Source: Xestospongia bergquistia (taxonomy: Eukaryota > Porifera > Demospongiae > Haplosclerida > Petrosiidae). From it: a stretch of 64,000 nucleotides of DNA. The notes below the pieces were generated by a model. The model made no database searches. It was not told the DNA's origin and was given only the letters and a program-made list of their open reading frames with translations. This document shows positions 11,611 through 23,812 of this stretch, piece after piece. Positions within the stretch are counted from its first letter, which is position 1; each line of letters opens with the position of its first letter. Made by a program: the position numbers and the translations under genes. The stretch is taken from assembly GCA_963965975.1 (NCBI GenBank), contig OZ014411.1, positions 14,896,501 to 14,960,500 on the forward strand, in the 5' to 3' direction.

Positions 11611-12891
11611 TTGCTGCATCTCAAGCCTAAAACAGTTAGCTGTTTTGGTGACTATTTTGAAGGTGAATTAAAGAACCAGTTATTTTTGACATTAATGGAT
11701 GTAATTCTGGCACTTGAAACTTTTACTGATTGTTGCTTATTTTTAGCACATAAAATGTCATGCTGGTTTTTTCAAACATTGTTTAATTGCATCATTAAAA
11801 TATCATTATATAATGGCTTTAAGTAATAGTCCCTGCCAAAGCTAATTGTATATGTTATATTAAAAAAAAACAAAGCTATTGCATTTGCCAACTCCTTCAT
11901 TGTATATGTCTGATATCTAAATTAAATAATAAACTTGTATATATTTCATATTAACCTTATAAAATTATGTACAATTATATTATCCATAATTATATTACAT
12001 TCATTATATGAACAAAGTAGTTCACCAATAATTGTTTGTTTCTACTTGTTATTATAATATTTCTCAATCGTGTATATAAACATGCCATATCTACTCAGGT
12101 TAGTTTTGGCATTGCAGCAATAACACTACTCATTAAAACAACAAATTAGATTTGCAGTGTAATTTATTGTAACTAATAATATAACTTATTTACAGTTGAA
12201 TGAAGACTAACAAATATATTTCTCTAATGAGATTGTAGATATAATATATATTATCATGAGTAACACCTTTAGCAGTGCATACATCTAAAGGTTGCTAGAT
12301 TTTATAGTCTTTAAAAATATTGGAATCATTTTTTTAAAAAGTAACCAAACAGTTACTTCTATAGTAATGTACCTGTCCATGAGCTAAATCTGTGGTATAG
12401 AGCTACCAAAAACAACACCTGCTGTAAACGAGACAAGCATGAAGTTATTATGAAAGCCAAAGTAGGACCACACATTGACTCATATTAACACATTTCAACA
12501 ATCTAGTGAAATTAGTACCCTTATTTCAACAATGTTATCATAGTTACTTTAATGGAAACCACAATACATGACACCCACCTAAAATGATAGATTGCACAGG
12601 AACTTAGCAAGTTGTCAAATGTGTGAGCATTGTCATTAAGAGTGTTTGATAGGATTCTTGTAGGTATAGACAAGCTCTTTTGATTTTAACTTGATTGCAA
12701 ATTAACTATGTAGTGAATAAGCAACCAATATTTGGCAATCATGATATTCAGACATGTAGTACATAGAATTAGAGAAACTGATGCATATAATTTAGTTCAT
12801 TGGTAGGTAAAACACTTTATTGCCTGAACCAACAGTTTGACTGTTGTCATTAGTCACAAAAATCATAAAGACATGAACTTTGGGCATGCCT
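11611..12891. repeat. Direct duplication, unit 1
   Basis: Repeats at 13128-14375 with small indels. The last ~260 bases (around 12625-12885) match almost base for base. A short conserved open frame starts the unit (cctaaaacagttagctg, then gtgactattttgaagg) but ends within ~70 codons in both copies, and no domain is recognised in it. Confidence 0.9.
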
Positions 12892-13127
12892 GTTTCAGGA
12901 CACACTAACTTCAAATATGTAATATAACTTTTATATTAAATACATTTGTAATTACAATTATTTAGTTGCTTTTCACTTGTTATTTTCAATTGTTAGTACT
13001 TTTAAGCAAATTGACACAAAAATGTAAATGTAGGCAAAATGGATTTGGTGAAATCTGAACACAATGACAGCCATGCTGGTACATGACTGCAGTCATTTTA
13101 CTTGAGTGGGTAGGAGAAAGCCAAAAA

Positions 13128-14375
13128 TTGCTGCATTTCAGGCCTAAAACAGTTAGCTGTTTTGGTGACTATTTTGAAGGTGAATTAAAGGACCAGTTAG
13201 TTATGACATTAATGGATGTAATTCTGGCACTTGAAAATTTTATAGATTGTTTCTTGTTTTCAGCACACAAAATGTCATGCTAGTTGTTTCAAACATTGCA
13301 TCATTAAAGTATCATTATATAGTTGCTTTAAGTGATAGTCCCTGCCAAAGCTAACTGTATATGTTATATAATAAACCAAACAAAGCTATTGTATTTGCCA
13401 ACTCCCTCATTGTATATGTCTGATATCTAAATTAAATAATAAACTTGTGTATATTTCATATTATCCTTATAAGATTATGCACAATTATATTATCCATACA
13501 TTAAGTTCATTATATGAACAAAGTAGTTCACCAATAATTGTTTGTTTCTTACTTGTTATTGTAATATTTCTCAATCATGTATATAAACATGCCATATCTA
13601 CTCAGGATAGTTTTGGCATTGCAGCAATGACGCTGCTCATTAAAACGACAAATTAGATTTGCAGTGTAATTTATTGAAAGTAATAATATAGCTTATTTAC
13701 AGTTGAATGAAGACTAACAAATATATTTCTCTAATGAGATTGTAGATATGATATATATTATCATGAGTGGCACCTTTAGTGGTGCATACATCTAAAGGTT
13801 GCTAGATTTTATAGATTTTAAAAAATAGTAACCAAACAGCTACTTCTATAGTAATGTACCTGTCCATGAGCTAAATCTGCGGTATTAAGCTACCAAAAAA
13901 ATCTGCCGTAAACAAGAGAAGCATGAAGTTATTATTAAAGCCAAAGTAGGACCACACATTGATTCATATTAACACATTTCAACAATCTAGTGAAATTAGT
14001 ACCCTTATTTCAACAATGTTATCATAGTTACTTTAATAGAAACTAAAATACATGACACCCACCTAAAATGATAGATTGCACAAGAACTTAGCAAGTTGTC
14101 AAATGTGTGAGCATTGTCATTAAGAGTGTTTGATAGGATTCTTGTAGGTATAGACAAGCTCTTTTGATTTTAACTTGATTGCAAATTAACTATGTAGTGA
14201 ATAAGCAACCAATATTTGGCAATCATGATATTCAGACATGTAGTACATAGAATTAGAGAAACTGATGCATATAATTTAGTTCATTGGTAGGTAAAACACT
14301 TTATTGCCTGAACCAACAGTTTGACTGTTGTCATTAGTCACAAAAATCATAAAGACATGAACTTTGGACATGCCT
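13128..14375. repeat. Direct duplication, unit 2
   Basis: Second copy of 11611-12891, offset by about 1517 bases. A further diverged partial copy appears to follow at about 14480-14620 (around cctgatgtctatatatg and ccttataaagttata). Confidence 0.9.
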
Positions 14376-15026
14376 TTGATTGGTCAAAAATGTATTGTTG
14401 TGCACCTGATTGTTTTTACCATCGATGTGTTGCTTAATCATCGTTCAAAAAAAATCTTGTGGAAGATATCTGTTGTACATTATAATAACAATGTGCCAAT
14501 TATATATGTCCTGATGTCTATATATGTTAAATAATGAACTTGCATATGTTTCGTATTGTCCTTATAAAGTTATACACATTTATATCATCCATATATTACA
14601 TTAGACTGTATGAAAAAAGGAGCAAGATCCTTATCACACTTCCAACAACCTAATCTCATACTTCTGGTTTTGTGATTAATTTATTATTAACTAATGGAGA
14701 AAAGAATACTTTTTAAATGTAATGCAAACATGGAAAGCGTACTTCTTAATCATAAGTATCATTTAGAAGCATATAATATTCTCTAATAAATATACATTGA
14801 TTTCTTTACTCTGTAGCTAACTCATTTTAAACTAAATATGACCTCTTGTTCTTGTCAAAAATGAATATATAAATATTTTGAATGAATGTTATTTTTGTCA
14901 AAAAGGTACAAGATGACTAACAGTCAAAAAAACTCCAGGATGACTAGCTATAACTAAAATGAAAATATTGGCTACACTACAGTCTACATCCTAAAATGTT
15001 AAACACAGCTGCATTGCCATTGGCCA
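14376..15026. other. Non-coding 3' flank of lipase copy 2
   Basis: AT-rich and without a gene. The part from about 14930 is related to 440-532 and 18900-18960, the 3' flanks of the other lipase copies (stretch around ctacactacagtctaca). Confidence 0.55.
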
Positions 15027-17154
15027 TTATTGCAACTTTTTTAACTGGTCAATGTAGTATGTTATGCTATGACCAGCAGCACTTTGAAGAAAATACACTT
15101 TTAATGGTTTATACAGACCAACCCATGAACCTAGTGTTGTAGCATAACCGGTGGAAATGCTATCACCATCAATAGTGATAACATATGAAGAGAGAGCATG
15201 AAAATAATCTGAAAATTTCTTGTCACAAGTCGGTGGGCATCCATAAACATACATAATTGGGTGTAATTGTTGATATTTTTTAGAGAGACGATAGGTTAGT
15301 ATAGATGCCAAAGCACCTCCAAGACTATGTCCTGTTATAAAGAGCTTCTTTTTGCCAACGTGTTTTTTAACATAATCTTCAATAGAAGTATAAACAGCAT
15401 TGGATGCATCGACAAAACCTCCATGGCAATATACTTGACTATTGTCAATTGCTTTTTTTATAAACCGTGCATCAGTCAAAATATTTTTGGCGGAATAAAT
15501 ATTTGTACCTCTGAATACGACAACAAGAGTAGTATTATTAGAGGCTATAAAACCATTTGTGTCAGTGTGACGATCATATATCTGTTTCTTAGCCTCCAAT
15601 TTGTATTTCTTTACATTTTGCTTGACTGTGTTGTATGGTTTGTAGGCTAACTCAGACAGATATGCAAATGTAAGTGCTTCTTTTACATTACATCCTGGAA
15701 TGAATTTCGGAATTGGTTTAGCAGGAGTGGCAGATACTGTTGCTTGAATTACATTAGAAGCAAATCCTACTTGTCGATAAGCCTTATTTATCCAATCGAA
15801 GATGGGTCCCACATAGCTCACCATGGTTGTACCTGCCTTCTTTTCTTTAATGTAACTGAGTTTTGTTTTCTTGACATAACCAGGACCAACCCATTGCCAT
15901 CTCAGATAACCTTTTGGACCAAAAGAGAGAGACCTAAAAGATATAAATATTATAACGATTAATTTTGTTGGCAGTCAAAATATTTTCATTACTTTATTCA
16001 ATATAACTTTAATCACTATAAACCTACATTTTTGAATAATACAATCCCAGCCATGCCCATCGTCCAGAGAGAGCTGACTTTGTATTAACAACCGGGTACA
16101 CATATGTGTAACTATAATAAAGTGTTATTGTAAGAGTAATTTTGCTTGGCTCTCTAGCACTTAGGGCCTGTGCCAATGTTGGTTTGTTCCCAAGATCAGG
16201 ATACAGAACTTTTGGCTCAGGTTGATCATCTAATTGTAGACCTGGTTTCTTGATATAATCAGGGAGACTATCTTGTTCCAATATAGGAAGAAGAAGCTGT
16301 TGTTCTTGCCAGTCAAACTGGGACCACAACCTGTTCAGGTCTTCTTGAGAAAACTGAACTGATTCGAATGATTTCTTGTTAGTATTCGAGGTTTCCACAG
16401 CCGTTTCCAGAGACAAAAGAAAGGCCTGCAGTTTAGGCTCAAGTGGAGGCATATAGTCGGCTTCTTCAGCAGTTTTTGCTGCAGATTCCTCATTTTCAAA
16501 TGCCTCAACTGCAGGGGAATGAACTACACCATGGAGTTTGTTGGTGACTGCATCGACACGTTTATAACCACCTTTGAAAATACGTAATTCAAACTTTTCA
16601 AAGCGATTACGCGACTCCATTCCAGCTGTGGAACGAAGTTTTCCAATTTTATATGAACCCTGAGCTGTTTTTCGAATCCATTGGTAGGCCAAGTAATTTT
16701 TGTCACAGTCACCCTCTCTGTATATTCCCACCCAGTAATTATTTGTATCAGGAGTCTTGTCAAGATGCCAATGCATCGTGGGGTAATAATAGAGGTAACT
16801 GTAATATGAATAGAGCTCAATGTTGTCATAGACTTTTGTGCTATAGGTTCTTGCAGTTTCAAAGTCATCTGTCACGTCATCAGCTTCAGATTCCTGGCTA
16901 TTCATTGCTTCATTTAGGCTTTCAAAGAATTCAAGCCTGTCTTGGTCATTTAGTTGTCTCCAACCAGAGATAAGTGTTTGAATTTTGTCTGCAACAGACA
17001 GCTTGTCAAAACTAGCCTCTGTTGATGGCACAGATAGAAAATCATCATCTTCAGATAATGTTTCAAAGGAAGGATGGGGTACAAACTTGGCACTGGCACT
17101 TCTTGTGCAGAAGATTGCCACAACAATCAATGATAGTTTCCAGAAATTTACCAT
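15027..17154 (-). CDS. Secreted two-module class 3 lipase, copy 2 (two exons)
   Basis: A close paralogue of the gene at 533-2654. Exon 1 is 17154-16028, exon 2 is 15933-15027, with a phase-2 GT-AG intron at 16027-15934; the spliced frame is 677 residues. One codon is lost relative to copy 1 just after the acceptor. The signal peptide (MVNFWKLSLIVVAIFCTRSA), both WxGLY modules and the lipase elbow GHSLGG are kept. The C-terminal His environment changes to SAAGHSITYY, which still leaves a His. Intron and exon borders are the same as in copy 1, but the intron sequence has drifted more than the coding sequence, suggesting selection on both proteins. It sits head-to-tail with copy 1, 12.4 kb away, separated by inserted repeats. 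Confidence 0.88.
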
Positions 17155-17192
17155 ATTGATTGACAGGATAAGTGGTACAATAATTGCAGCCT

Positions 17193-17222
17193 ATTTATAA
17201 TGCTCAGCTGGGGTGGAGCTAC
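17193..17222 (-). promoter_or_regulatory. TATA plus CACCC promoter of lipase copy 2
   Basis: Minus-strand TATAAATAGGC (TATAAA at 17199-17194) lies about 40 bases before the ATG, with CCACCCCAGC (rc of 17208-17217) just upstream. The spacing allows a short leader of about 15 bases, unlike copy 1. Confidence 0.62.
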
Positions 17223-17904
17223 TTACAAAAAGTTGTTGTGATATGCATCAAACAGTCAAGATATGCTCTACAGTGCAATTTTGGCTATATGTATGAAATA
17301 CGTAAAACTAGTACTGCTTGACAAAGACTAAACTTTGATGCCAGTATGTTGGTGGTAATATTCAAATCGACTTTATAGTTAGGAGGAACAGCTGTTTGCC
17401 TCTATATTATATCACTAAAAACTGAATGTTGATTTGACCAATATACGGTTATACTGTCATGTTCACATGTTATAGTTGATTCATTATCAGACAATTTACA
17501 TTAATCTATATGAGCAAGTATTTTGTATTGTTTTAATTCACTGTAAATTTGTTTGTTGTTTTAACTAATATATGTTTATACAGGTACAGTTATATCTACA
17601 TAGTAAATTATTTGATACAATAAATTAAACATCATGTACAGTTTTCATTACTAATATAAACTATGGAATTGACTATTCATGTAGATAATTTTTAGAACTG
17701 TAATGATGAGATGTTGGACCAGGGCTGCTACTATGAAATTCATATATACACTTCTGTTGTATTTTGTAAGGATGCATACAACAAAAAAATTTACAGGAAT
17801 TAGTTTTATTTAGCATATGCGACTCTGTTTGTGTGAAAACTTTGGTGTCAGTATGCAAGCAGTAAAATTCCATTTGACTTCATAGTTAGGAGGAACTGTT
17901 CATT

Positions 17905-17950
<46 letters not shown>

Positions 17951-18960
17951 TTATTACAATTAATTGTTGATTTGACCAATACATGGTTGTACAGTCATGT
18001 TCACATGTTATAGTTGATTCATTACCAGACAATTTACATTAATATATATGAGCATATATCTTGTATTGTTATAATTCCTGTAAACATTGATTGTTGATAT
18101 ATGTTTATACGTGTACAGTTATATGTACATAGTAAATTATTTGATACAATAAGTAAACATCATGTACAATTTCCATTAATAATATGATAACTGTAGTATG
18201 AAATTGACTATTTATGTAGATAATAGTTAGAAGAGAACTGTGATCATAAGATATTGGACCAGGGTTGCTACTCCGAAATTTATATATACACTTCAATGTA
18301 TTTTGTAGGTATGTGTGCAACCAAAATTTAAATGAATGGTTAATTGGTTTCGTTTTAGCATATATGTTTATGTATCACACAAAAGTCTAAGATTTTCTAA
18401 ACAAGACTTAGTTGCTGGCAAAATTAAATAAATATCAAGGTTTAGAAAGTCAATGCGTTTGTGTATAATGCCTAAATCTGACAGTCTTGACTTTTGAAAA
18501 TTAAAAAGAAGACATTTTCTAAGTACACAAATGAACAAGCCTAGGTCTTTTCTAGCTGTTATAGTGAGGCTCATTATTTCCTTTGCTTGGTTTAGCTGGC
18601 AAGTAACTTCAACCTCCTCCTGGTGTTTTGGAATAATCTATGAATGATGATTACGTGTTATTAGTTTTAACAGTATATTAATGTTAACAATAGATCATTT
18701 AATATCAAGCTTTAGAACATCCATAACCATTGAATGCTCTTCGTTTCAGGTACTACAGAGGCTTCTTTGTTTGAGAAGTGTCAAGTTTATAACAGTTCCA
18801 TAAAGAAGAATCTCTTGATGAGTAGATATATATTTTTGAATAAATGTAATTTTTGTCAAAAATTTTACAAGACTATAAACAGTTAGTTAACAAAACTACA
18901 AGATGACCAAATCTATAACTAAAATTAAAGTATAGACTACACTACAGTTTACATGCTACA
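17223..18960. other. Non-coding, duplicated lipase upstream DNA
   Basis: No supported gene. The region contains two tandem relatives of the upstream repeat seen at 2.7-4.2 kb (for instance around 17420-17760 and 17955-18330), split by an (AT)n tract at about 17907-17948. The last ~150 bases resemble the lipase 3' flank of copies 1 and 2. Confidence 0.6.
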
Positions 18961-20720
18961 ATGTTAAAAAAGCTGCATTGTCATTTGGCCATTGATGCAA
19001 CTTCTTTTAACTGGTCAATGTAATATTTTATGCCAAGACAAGAATCACTGTCACTTCCAATGGGTTATACAAACCAACCCATGAACCAAATGTTGAAGCA
19101 TGACTGCTGGAAACACTATCACCATCAATAGTGATAACATATGAAGAAATTGCATGAAAATAGTCAGAAAATTCTTGTCACAAGTTGGTGGGCATCAATA
19201 AAACTACACAGTCGGGTGTAATTGTTTATATTTCAGAGAGAGGCAATAGGTGACAGTTTTAAAGAACACCAATTGACAATTCTCCAGTAAGTTGCCAAGG
19301 AGATTTTGTTGATGCGTCCAATGCTGTTTATATTTCTATTGAAAATTATGTTAAACGTTATGGCAAGTGGAAGGAAGCTCTTTATAACAGGACATAAGTA
19401 CTTTGGCATCTATACTAAGACTATTTTGGGGTGAATATATATTTGTATCTCTGAAGGCAACAATATTAATTACAGCAGTGTCATTAGAAGCATTAAAACC
19501 ATTCGTGTCAGACTGATAGTCATAAATCTGTAGGTTAACCTCCAATTTGTATCTCTTCACATCTTGCATGACTTTATTGTATGATTCGTATTCTAGTTCA
19601 GACAGATATAAAAATGTAAGGGCCTCCTGTAGGTTTTATACTGGAGTGAATTTTGGAATAGGTTTAGCAAAAGTGGCAGATATTGTTGCTTGAATGAAAC
19701 TAGAAGCTAGTTCTACTTCTTCAAAAGCCTTATTTATTCCGTCAAAAATGGCCTCTCTGCTAAAACAATTGGTTTGCTTCCAACTTGAGGACACAGAACT
19801 TTTGGCTCAAGTTGATCATCTAATTGTAGACCTGGCTTTTTGATATAATCAGGTAGACTATCTTGTTCCGATATGGGAAGAAGAATCTGTTGTTATTGCC
19901 AGTCAAACTGGGACCACAGCCTGTTTAGGTCTTCTTGAGAATACTGAACTGATTCAAATGGCTTCTCATTATCGCTAGAGGTTTCTACTTCCGTTTCTAG
20001 AGACCAAAGAAAGGCCTGCAGTTTAGGAGGAGGTGTATTCTCGGCCTATTCAGCAGTTTCTGCTGAAGATTCGTCATTTTCATATGCCTCAACCACAGGG
20101 AATGAACTACACCATGGTGTATGTTGGTGACTGCATCCACACGCTTATAACAACCTTTGAAAATACATAACTCAAAGTTTTCAAAACGATTATTTTTACG
20201 AGACATATTCCAACTGTGGTACGAATTTATATTAACTCTGAGCTGATTTTCGAATCCATTGGTAGGGCAAATTTTTATCATAATTTCCAGCTCTGTATAT
20301 TCCCACTCAGTAATTATTTGTATCAGGAGTCTTAAGATGCCAATGTATGGTGTGATAATAAATAATAGAGGTAACTGTATAATATGAATAGAGCTCAATC
20401 TTGTCATAGACTTTTGTCCTATAGGTTCTGGCAGTTTCAAAGTCATCTATCACCTCATCAACTTCATATTCCGCCTATCATTGGATCATTCAGGCTTTGA
20501 AAGAATTCAAGCCTGTCCTGATGATTTAGTTGTCTCCAACCAGAGGTAAGTGTTTGAATTTTGTCTACAACAGACAGCTTGTCAAAACTAGCCTCTGGTG
20601 ATGGCACAGATAGAAAATCATCATTTTCAAATAATGTTTCAAAGGAAGGATGGGGTACAAACTTGGTACTGGCACTTCTTGTACAGTAGATTGCCACAAC
20701 AATCAATGATAATTGTCAGA
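18961..20720 (-). pseudogene. Lipase copy 3, decayed, with an internal inversion
   Basis: A third copy of the two-exon lipase gene on the minus strand. The signal-peptide region (about 20640-20720), first module (about 20000-20450) and parts of the lipase domain (about 19020-19240 and 19410-19740) can be aligned to copies 1 and 2. Codon 5 of the ancestral start is a stop (ATG ATA CAT TTC TGA) and several frames are shifted. The stretch from the end of module 2 through the intron is missing at about 19750-19800, where exon 1 sequence meets exon 2 sequence. The part coding for the segment before and at GHSLGG (about 19247-19398) lies in the opposite orientation, reading on the plus strand (FVDASNAVY is seen there). 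It is not expected to give a working enzyme. Confidence 0.85.
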
Positions 20721-20768
20721 AATGTATCATATTAATTGACAGGATGAGTGGTACAATAACTAGAGCCT

Positions 20769-20798
20769 ATTTATAGTTCTCCGCTGGGGTGGAGCTAT
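20769..20798 (-). promoter_or_regulatory. TATA plus CACCC relic before lipase copy 3
   Basis: Minus-strand TATAAATAGGC (TATAAA at 20775-20770) with CCACCCCAGC upstream; it survives although the gene is broken. Confidence 0.5.
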
Positions 20799-21772
20799 TC
20801 ACAAAATGTTATTTTGATAAGCATCAAACCATGCCAAGATATGCTCCACAGTGCAATAATAAATAATTGTTTGACTCCAATAATAGTGGTAAAATTTCAT
20901 TTGACTTTATAATTACTAGGAACAGTTGATTCACCTGTATATATATATATATATATATATCACTTTAAAAATTGATTGTTAGTATAACCAAAATATACAG
21001 GTATAGTTGTAGGCAAGTAGAAAATTATTTGATGCAAAAAAGTAAACATTATTAACTCCATTTTATTACTAATAAAAAAATTATGATGGAATTGACTTTT
21101 CATGTAAATAATTGTAGAACTATGATCATGAGATGTTGGACTAGGGCTGCTACTATGAAATTCTATACCTACACTTTAATATATTTGTAGCAATGTATGA
21201 AACCAAAGTTAGATGAATGGGTTAATTGATTTTCTTTTAGCATATAAATAGATATATATCACAAAAAAGCTACTGCTAAATCCTTTTTGGAATTAATCAT
21301 GCACATTAAGGCAGTGTCTGTATTCTGTAAGGAACTAAAAATCATACTGATATAGTGTTATTGCTACCATACAGTAAACTGCAGTAAATATAATTAAAAT
21401 AAACATTAATTATTACATATCATCATTATCAACTAGACTATTGTCGAAAAAGACATTATCTTGTGTTAATCATGTAAACTTTGTAAGGTTTTATTGTAAG
21501 GTTTACAATTCTATATGAGAATTTATTAATAAATAGTAGTACTTGTTATTAAAATGTTTAGTTCAATAATAAGGTCATAAGTTCATTGGAATTGGTTCCC
21601 ATTGTCATGAGATATCTATTTGCTTATCTGTTCACTCACTAATCTCATCATATTAGTCTTCTACATATGCAAACAAACTGGTACACCAATCTAACAATAT
21701 AAATGATATTAACATAATATTAAGAATTCACCCACTATAACATCTTAGCAATTGTGGAATATATGTTCTTTA
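20799..21772. other. Non-coding upstream DNA of lipase copy 3
   Basis: Up to about 21250 this is a diverged copy of the lipase upstream repeat (around atgttggactagggctgct). It includes a short AT tract near 20938-20960. Nothing is seen beyond that. Confidence 0.5.
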
Positions 21773-21957
21773 TAGCTAATTTGTAGCTTACATAGGTGGA
21801 TTACTATGGAATCTAGAATTCATGTGAATTGCCAACTATATAACTTGTTTGCTTTGTGAAAGTACAACATACCAACAAATTGCACACTCAGTAATTCACA
21901 AGAAACCTGTATTTCATAGTAATCCATCTATTTTAGCTACAAATTTGTTATGAAAAT
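21773..21957. repeat. Inverted-repeat MITE
   Basis: Arms of about 60 bases face each other: tagctaatttgtagct and then ggtggattactatgga on the left pair with the reverse complement of the right arm (aacaaatttgtagct, then gatggattactatgaa). There is no coding content. Target duplication was not resolved. Confidence 0.7.
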
Positions 21958-23051
21958 AACATAATAACTTTTACAGTGATATTATGACAACATTGTTCCA
22001 TTGACTGTAATGAAGAGTCAGACAGAATCAACAAAAATACTAATAAACTCTTTCTTTAATAATTGTCTAGCAAAAGCTAGTCTTTCTGTGTGAACAATTA
22101 TCTAACCATGACATAATGACATCATAAGATTAGTTTCTAACTTAATACAGTAAGATAAGATCTTAAAGTTCAAGACAAAAAGTTTTCATTGTAGATGGAT
22201 GTGCCTTTTGTGTATTTTTGACCTGAACACATTGAGTACATACACCAACTAAATTATCACATATTCTCTTCACTTGATCTATATGTGTCTGTGTGAGAAA
22301 GAGGAAAGAAATAGACACAATTCAAAGTCACAAAAGCGATAAGAGAGTTTTGAAATGTTAGTCTTATGATACATTTGTTTTGACTCCTTTTAGTGAGATG
22401 TGGTAAGAGGCAACAGGACCATAATCCAATAGCAACTTTCCATTGATGGACATCAATCATGTCTATGCTTAATCTGTACCTTCAATCCGTTACTACAACT
22501 TATATCTGTTAGTATCAGTGAACAAATGTTATTTAACAGAGACAACTAAAACACAATGTTGTGGCAGTTTTGACTATGAAAATAATATGTAGGAGTTTAC
22601 AATATTTGGTAATTATAATAGTAAGGTACATTACAAATAGTCAAGTTAGTAAACTATTATTAATAAAGTTGACTATGTTTCCTTAAATTCTACACTTCAT
22701 TCTTAATAATGCGTCTGTATGAAACAATGATACTTCAAAGTCATATTAGAAATACATATAATTATAATGTAAACAGAAATTGTCAATTGATTTATTCAAC
22801 TAATTTACATCACACTACTTATTAGCATATATGACTTCCATAAAATGAAGGTATAATTACATATGTCTCATTCCAATTTAGTACATTATTTCTAATGAAA
22901 AAGTAACAACAAAGACCAATAATCTGACATATATTATTAAATTGATTCTATTTATCAATAACAAAATCATGAACCGTGATGATATCATTACAAACATACT
23001 CATGTGATGACCTCAGTTTCGTACCAGGAGAACAAATTAGAAATGAAACTA
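21958..23051. other. Non-coding stretch
   Basis: AT-rich. The frame at 22257-22460 (minus) has no recognisable feature. It may hold further exons of the beta-helix gene that I could not recognise. Confidence 0.4.
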
Positions 23052-23812
23052 TCAAATTAAAGACAAAGATTTAGAAAATGGAAAAGGTGTTGAAGGCACA
23101 CTGAATGTGCCAGTACCTTGTGAAACATGTGATAGCAACTGAATTGCTTTATAAATAAAGTCTTTACATTGAACACTTGTCTTGTCATTATCAGTGTTAC
23201 CAATGAGTTGTAAATTAGATGATGATGATGATATATATAATATATACAAAGTGTTAGTAGTATAAATATGTAAACCTCCACCTAATGTAGGTAGATTACC
23301 AACAAAGACAGAGTCACTGATATTATAATGTACCTCCTCTAAACTGTTAGATATAATAGAAACACTGTATAACAATAATTGATTGCTCTCATTATGAACA
23401 TCAAGACCATTAGCAGCAGTAAATGAACATTCTGATATTGTAAGATTGACTGAATTGGCAATAAGCATTCCCAAGTTATAGAGATTCTGTATTGTAGATT
23501 GGTATATGTTAACTGATGAGACATTGTAAAATGAAATACCAGCTCTAGAACTACAACTGACATTAAATAGTAGACCATCAATTCTAACATAAGAAGAGTT
23601 AATAAATTGTAGACCAGCTGTGACTGTATTGCAACTGATAGTTGACTTGTCATTGTTTTTGTGATTGTAAGCAAACATACCCATAAATACAATTTGACTA
23701 ACTCCAGTAACAACTACATTGTACAGAGCAATTTCAGGTAATTTCTTTTTATACACATCAGTTACTAGATGTGCACCAAACTCAATAGAAGAGACACTCT
23801 TTTATTGCTTTC
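23052..23812 (-). CDS. Right-handed beta-helix protein, terminal exon or fragment
   Basis: The open frame runs from about 23812, just after a possible acceptor ag, to the stop at 23052, about 250 codons. The first Met is at 23756. It shows the pectin-lyase-like pattern of short beta rungs rich in Asn, Ser and hydrophobics: GLQFINSSYVRIDGLLF, GISFYNVSSVNIYQSTIQNL, NLTISECSFTAANGLDV. The Ser/Asn/Thr content and N-x-S/T sites fit an extracellular protein. No signal peptide or membrane segment is seen, so the start must lie in exons not identified here or be lost. It could be a terminal exon of a larger surface protein or a relic. Confidence 0.55.

Noticed and set aside
11599-11826. 75-codon frame at the start of the direct duplication as a gene
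   Set aside because: Its twin (13083-13283) ends earlier and starts differently. No domain is seen; kept only as a note under the repeat.
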